10,471 nt of DNA from Euperipatoides rowelli (Eukaryota > Onychophora > Udeonychophora > Euonychophora > Peripatopsidae). The position numbers and the translations under genes were made by a program. Below are positions 6,701 through 10,471 of the stretch, in pieces. The notes beneath the pieces were generated by a model. The model searched no databases, was not told the origin of the DNA, and saw only the letters and a program-made list of their open reading frames with translations. The first letter of the stretch is position 1, and each line of letters begins with the position of its first letter. The stretch lies in NCBI GenBank assembly GCA_003024985.2, contig PXIH01S0029827.1, one strand, 5' to 3'.

Positions 6701-8238
6701 GTGAATAATATCTTCTTAACTTTAGTTATTTTAGGAAACCTTGGAATAAAAGCTAAAATATTAAACTGCCAATCGAATAGGTCAAAACAATGTATATTTT
6801 TAGTTGTTCAATGTATGCATTGGACAAATTTTAATTGGAAATTTTAATTGTTCAGTATTCTTTGACACCGTTAAAAAAAAAAATAGAACAAAATTGGCAT
6901 CATGGGCTATTTATGTATTTTATATCACCTTCAATATTTTTTTTTTTTAAATATGTTTCTCCATTTGGAGAAACAATAATATTTTTTATTCTCCAATCAT
7001 TACAATTACTGCAGAATGACAATCTTATATGGTTGGCTCATCTTACAGTAATCTCTTACCTTGACTACTTCCATCTCCTGTAACTTTACAATTTCTTTGA
7101 ATGCATGTATCTCACTGAGCTTTTAGAACACAAAAAAATCCTTCTAAGGGACTGACCACAGAAAATCACCGGGAGGTTGAACCTATCCGCAGTATATGTT
7201 CCATGTTTTGCTTGCGAGTTAACTAAATCACCTCCAAGACCTTGTATCGTACATGCACTTAAATTGTTAGTATTATAATATCAATTTTTTTCATTGGTTG
7301 AAGCATTATCAGTAGGCATGTCTTTTTTATGTTTTCATTACAATTTTGTATCGCTTCCTATTTTTCCTAATATCATCAAATTTTCACTTTGGTTTAAAAA
7401 TATTCTGGAATGTACCTTTTGTGCAATTTTATGCACAGGTGTCACATCTAATATTTTATGACAAATAGAGCATTTAATTGTTTATAGGTAGCTTTTGCAT
7501 CTGAAATGTCAACTGCAGTTTTTAATTTAAAAAAAAAAAAGCATAAGTCATACAAAAGCTTCTGTGTTGAACATTACCCATAAAAATAAACTAAGTCAAG
7601 AGCACAATCATTTCCCTGTCTTTCTGCACTGATAAATCTACTAATGGTTTGAACTGATTATATTGATTCCTTTCAGCTTATCACTGAATTCGTTTTTCAT
7701 GAAAGGAAAAAAATATAAAATCACGGTGTTTGCATACGGTGCTTTACTTTATGATAAAATCTCTCGTAAAGTACTTTGAAAAGTATGATAGCATGTATAC
7801 GCGTACTCTATTACATGTGGGTAAATCCTTTGAATTTGCAATTTAATGCGAGATTTAAAAAAAAGCTATCTATTCTTTAATCAGTTTATTCTTTTAAATG
7901 GGGTTTTCTTTTAAACTGGATAATGCTATTTAAGTACATTTTCAAAGCACTGAGTATAAGGAAATATCTATTATCAAGTTACTAAACAAGTGAAGCACTG
8001 ATAAAATTTACTTGCATTAAAAAATTTAATAATGGTATTATGTAATGTAGCATTTGGGGAGGGGGGAACATGAGCAGTAGTTTTTGGATTTAGTCTAAGG
8101 CCCATTTATATTGCTATGCATTATTATTCCGTTGTGTAAAAATGGATATATTTGCATAAGATTGTGCACAATGCTACAGTCAGGAGCGCAAGTTAAAAGA
8201 TGAACAGCCATCTGTCTGCATTCATAATTATTGAATAA
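6701..8238. other. A+T-rich region, no gene recognised
   Basis: All frames break often. The open stretch at 6835-7083 is low-complexity, Phe/Ile-rich and looks like chance. A 10-bp inverted repeat with a TT loop lies at 6954-6975 (TGTTTCTCCA/TGGAGAAACA). Homopolymer runs occur around 6875, 6940 and 7530. No RNA gene or transposon end could be assigned. Confidence 0.5.
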
Positions 8239-8565
8239 ATCCATTTGCTCTCCATCTTGTTAGTCATTGAACCAATCATATCTTTGGTTTTCTAAATAGA
8301 GGGCAGCACACTGTTGTTTTTGTCCCAATTGATTTAGTTTGTGCACAGCTATCCATTTGCTCTCTATCTTGNTAGCCATTGAACCAATCATATCTTNGGT
8401 TTTCTAANTAGAGGGCAGCACACTGTTGTTTTTGTCCCAATTGATTTAGTTTGTGCACAGCTATCTATTTGCTCTCTATCTTGTTAGCCATTGAACCAAT
8501 CATATCTTAGCTTTTCTAAGTAGAGGGCACCATACTGTTATTTTTGTCCCAATTGATTTAGTTTG
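8239..8565. repeat. 112-bp tandem repeat, three copies
   Basis: Units start at 8239, 8351 and 8463 with an exact 112-bp period. The third is slightly more diverged and ends at 8565. Each holds ATTGAACCAATCATATC, then AGAGGGCA, then TTGTCCCAATTGATTTAG. N calls at 8372, 8397 and 8408 fall in the middle copy, as expected where reads cannot be placed between copies. The minus-strand frame at 8276-8458 is only a read through the repeat. The function is unknown. Confidence 0.95.
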
Positions 8566-9350
8566 AAAACATTGTATTTGAAAATGAAAGTGAAAGTAAA
8601 ATATTTTTCACAATACTATACACTTATTGGAATTCATTTTGATGCTTAAAATTAAAAACCATAACAACTGTTGGAAATAAGACGAGGAATATGATTGGCT
8701 ATTTTATAGAGAAATTTCATTGATTATGAACCCAACCTTGCAGAAAACTATAACAAATTTGCACAGTCCTCTACATTGATCACAGACCTGTTTCATAGAA
8801 GTATAAATCTGCTTTTAGTCATTCACATGCATTTTTAAAAGACCGACAGATTAATTATTCATTTATGAAAAATATGGAATTAATTAAAATATTGCAACAC
8901 CACCTCATTCGTTCATGTGTGTTTAGTAGGCTAATACAGAATACTAACACCTATTTAGCCAATAACATGTATATTTAAACCAATAATCACAGACACTGCA
9001 CAATATCAATGAATTCTTCTTCTTCATGATGGTTTTCAATTTTTGAAAACAAAATAATATGAATAAAGTTAACTTTTTTTTTATTCAATAGTGCTCAGGT
9101 CCGTGCAATGAAATTTTATTGTTGTTTTTGTTGTTATGGAGGTTTTTACCATTGTTGCTACCATAAGACGAGTCTTGTTTATTGCTAAAACCTTTAAAAT
9201 TGTAAACTTGATAAGATAAAGTTTTCCAAAGACAGTGTTAAGACTTGTTCAGCTTTGCGATGAATTTCCAAAGGAAATTAATAAAGCATTGTCAAATAAT
9301 CTTCGTCCTTATTGGGTGTGTTCTCCGAGGCGGGGGTTCACATTCATAGA
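8566..9350. other. A+T-rich region, no gene recognised
   Basis: No open frame of note and no transposon end was seen. GAAAATGAAAGTGAAAGTAA at 8580-8599 resembles an interferon-regulatory-factor-type GAAANN repeat but may be chance in purine-rich DNA. TTG-rich simple sequence occurs around 9118-9135. Confidence 0.5.
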
Positions 9351-9449
9351 TCACCAAATATCTCTATCTTGAGCTCTTATTTTGTTAGCCGAGTCCTTGA
9401 GATCATCAAACCATTCTCTTCTTGGCTTCCTCTTCTTTTTAATACAGAG
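9351..9449 (-). pseudogene. Possible C-terminal tail of a non-LTR retrotransposon polymerase
   Basis: The minus strand reads KKRKPRREWFDDLKD, then AQDRDIW and a stop at 9351-9353. Many LINE-type polymerases end with a basic G/P-R-rich stretch, W-x-D-D-x-K, and then an A-x-D-R-x-x-W motif, which this resembles. The spacing between the two motifs is about six residues shorter than usual, and nothing upstream in this frame could be recognised as reverse transcriptase. If real, it is a 5'-truncated, decayed insertion fragment. The plus-strand frame at 9312-9515 covers the same DNA and has no recognisable motif. One N lies at 9478. Confidence 0.35.
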
Positions 9450-10191
9450 AATTGCCTGATGTTAGCCCAGTCCTTAANTAGATTTTATACAACAGTCCCA
9501 AGATTTCAAATATAATTTATAGAAGATATTGCAAACTTTTGGAATTAGTTAATATTTAGTTAATTAATATAATACATTATTTTATAATCATTCAGGTTGT
9601 GACAAAATAAATGTTGTCATTCATGAAAATAATTATTTCAATGAACTTTGATTCAATATTAAACCTGATTCTTTTCAAGTTGGAAATTCATTTGAATTTT
9701 TTGTACATTTGAATAAATTTCATATCCAGCAATACTCTAATAAAACTGTATAAAGGAATCTTTTATAGTGATGTACTTGTATTTTATTGTATAAAATTGA
9801 TAGATTTTATATTTGAGTTAATTATTACATAAGTAATCATGTTTTTTCCCCAAATGGTAATGTAATTAGCCTAATGTTCTAAATTTAGTATTAGTATTAC
9901 AAAATGTTTTTTAATAACCAATTTTATGGGATTAATGTGCTGCTATTTATAATCTTAATTGTTGGAAATGAATAAGTTATATAATCTCACATTTAATGGA
10001 ATAAAAAAATTATAGGCTGCACTACATATTGTAAAGTCATTTATTCTATTGTTCAAAATTTAAGTTGATCATCTTAAAATTTGTATTCATCTATGCAATT
10101 TGTCTTCAATTTTCTACAAATGGTAAATATTTTTTTTAAATAAAGGAAATATGAAATTAATTATTTAATTTCAAAGCAAATTAAGTACACT
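9450..10191. other. A+T-rich region, no gene recognised
   Basis: Short closed frames, T and A runs and scattered small inverted repeats only (for example GAAATTAA/TTAATTTC at 10153-10172). Nothing supports a gene, RNA or mobile element. Confidence 0.5.
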
Positions 10192-10471
10192 TTAACCCTT
10201 TCCACTCCACTGATTTTAGAGAATTTTGTTTCTACCTATCCAGAAGAAATTTGAAAAATCGATTTTTTTTTTTTTTTAAATTAAGATTTAGTATTCTTTT
10301 AATTTATTTTTTTAAAAACTCTCTTGGGATAATTAAAGACAAGTATATTTTGAGTCTTTTAAGCTAAAAAAAATAATAATTGAAGCATATTTGAATATAA
10401 TAATAATTATTGATTATGAAAAACAAGGAAATGAAAATGGCGATTTAGAATCGACTTTGGAGTGCAACTAC
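10192..10471. mobile_element. Possible piggyBac-like non-autonomous element, cut by the window end
   Basis: TTAA (10192-10195) is followed by CCCTTTCCACTCCACTGATTTTAG. The window end, read on the minus strand, is TTGCACTCCAAAGTCGATTCTAA. Both share CACTCCA followed by GATT[T/C]TA, as sub-terminal inverted repeats would. TTAA plus CCCTTT is typical of piggyBac-type termini. The outer right end and its TTAA would lie just past the window, so the call cannot be completed. The inner part is A+T-rich, with a T15 run and no coding. Confidence 0.3.

Noticed and set aside
6835-7083. 82-codon plus-strand open frame
   Set aside because: Phe/Ile-rich translation of T-runs, including a hairpin, with no family resemblance.
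7338-7475. Minus-strand 46-codon stretch with a CSIC pair (7461-7472), like part of a zinc finger
   Set aside because: It has only one Cys pair, no His/Cys partner at finger spacing and a stop directly upstream. An open stretch this short is common by chance.
8276-8458. 60-codon minus-strand open frame
   Set aside because: It runs across the 112-bp tandem repeat, and its apparent protein repeat is a consequence of the DNA repeat.
1-10471. CRISPR array, tRNA, rRNA, bacterial operon or phage module
   Set aside because: The tandem arrays have no unique spacers between conserved repeats. No tRNA arms or rRNA blocks were recognised, and there are no dense open frames. The sequence has eukaryotic transposons throughout.

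Overview
This window looks like non-genic, repeat-rich DNA from an animal nuclear genome, probably an invertebrate and plausibly an arthropod. The grounds are a strong A+T bias (about two thirds by eye), long stretches without open frames, minisatellites, and decayed eukaryotic mobile elements (copia, hAT-type and a Merlin/ISXO2-type DDE transposon). No intact gene, rRNA or tRNA was recognised. The species cannot be fixed from the sequence. A few isolated N calls occur, six of the seven in two short clusters.

Left part (1-2714). A 30-bp minisatellite at the window edge is followed by a 0.84-kb degenerate array of about 39 units of 22 bp, with signs of an 88-89 bp four-unit higher-order period. 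Next to it, on the minus strand, lies a full-length but dead transposase gene of the ISXO2-like/IS1595 (eukaryotic Merlin) family. Its zinc ribbon, helical region and DDE domain can all be followed through two frameshifts and nine stop codons. The next 0.8 kb shows nothing recognisable.

Middle part (2715-5512). A minus-strand Ty1/copia LTR retrotransposon is bounded by a perfect 5-bp target duplication (GTTTG). It has two LTRs of about 500 bp, a polypurine tract and a broken gag with a CCHC zinc knuckle. Protease, integrase, reverse transcriptase and RNase H are missing. In their place is about 1 kb of sequence I cannot assign to copia. It contains a possible two-exon coding fragment on the plus strand, a G12 tract and a 24-bp perfect palindrome.

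Right part (5513-10471). A 471-bp non-autonomous hAT-type element has a perfect 8-bp target duplication (TTCTAGAA). It is followed by A+T-rich sequence with one weak exon candidate (about 6534-6700), a 112-bp sequence repeated three times in tandem, a short stretch resembling the C-terminal tail of a non-LTR retrotransposon polymerase, and a possible piggyBac-like terminus that runs to the window end.

There is no operon or pathway here. The window is best read as layers of old insertions in intergenic or intronic DNA. The most useful second looks are the non-copia interior of the copia element, the completeness of the dead Merlin-type transposase, and the two tandem arrays.
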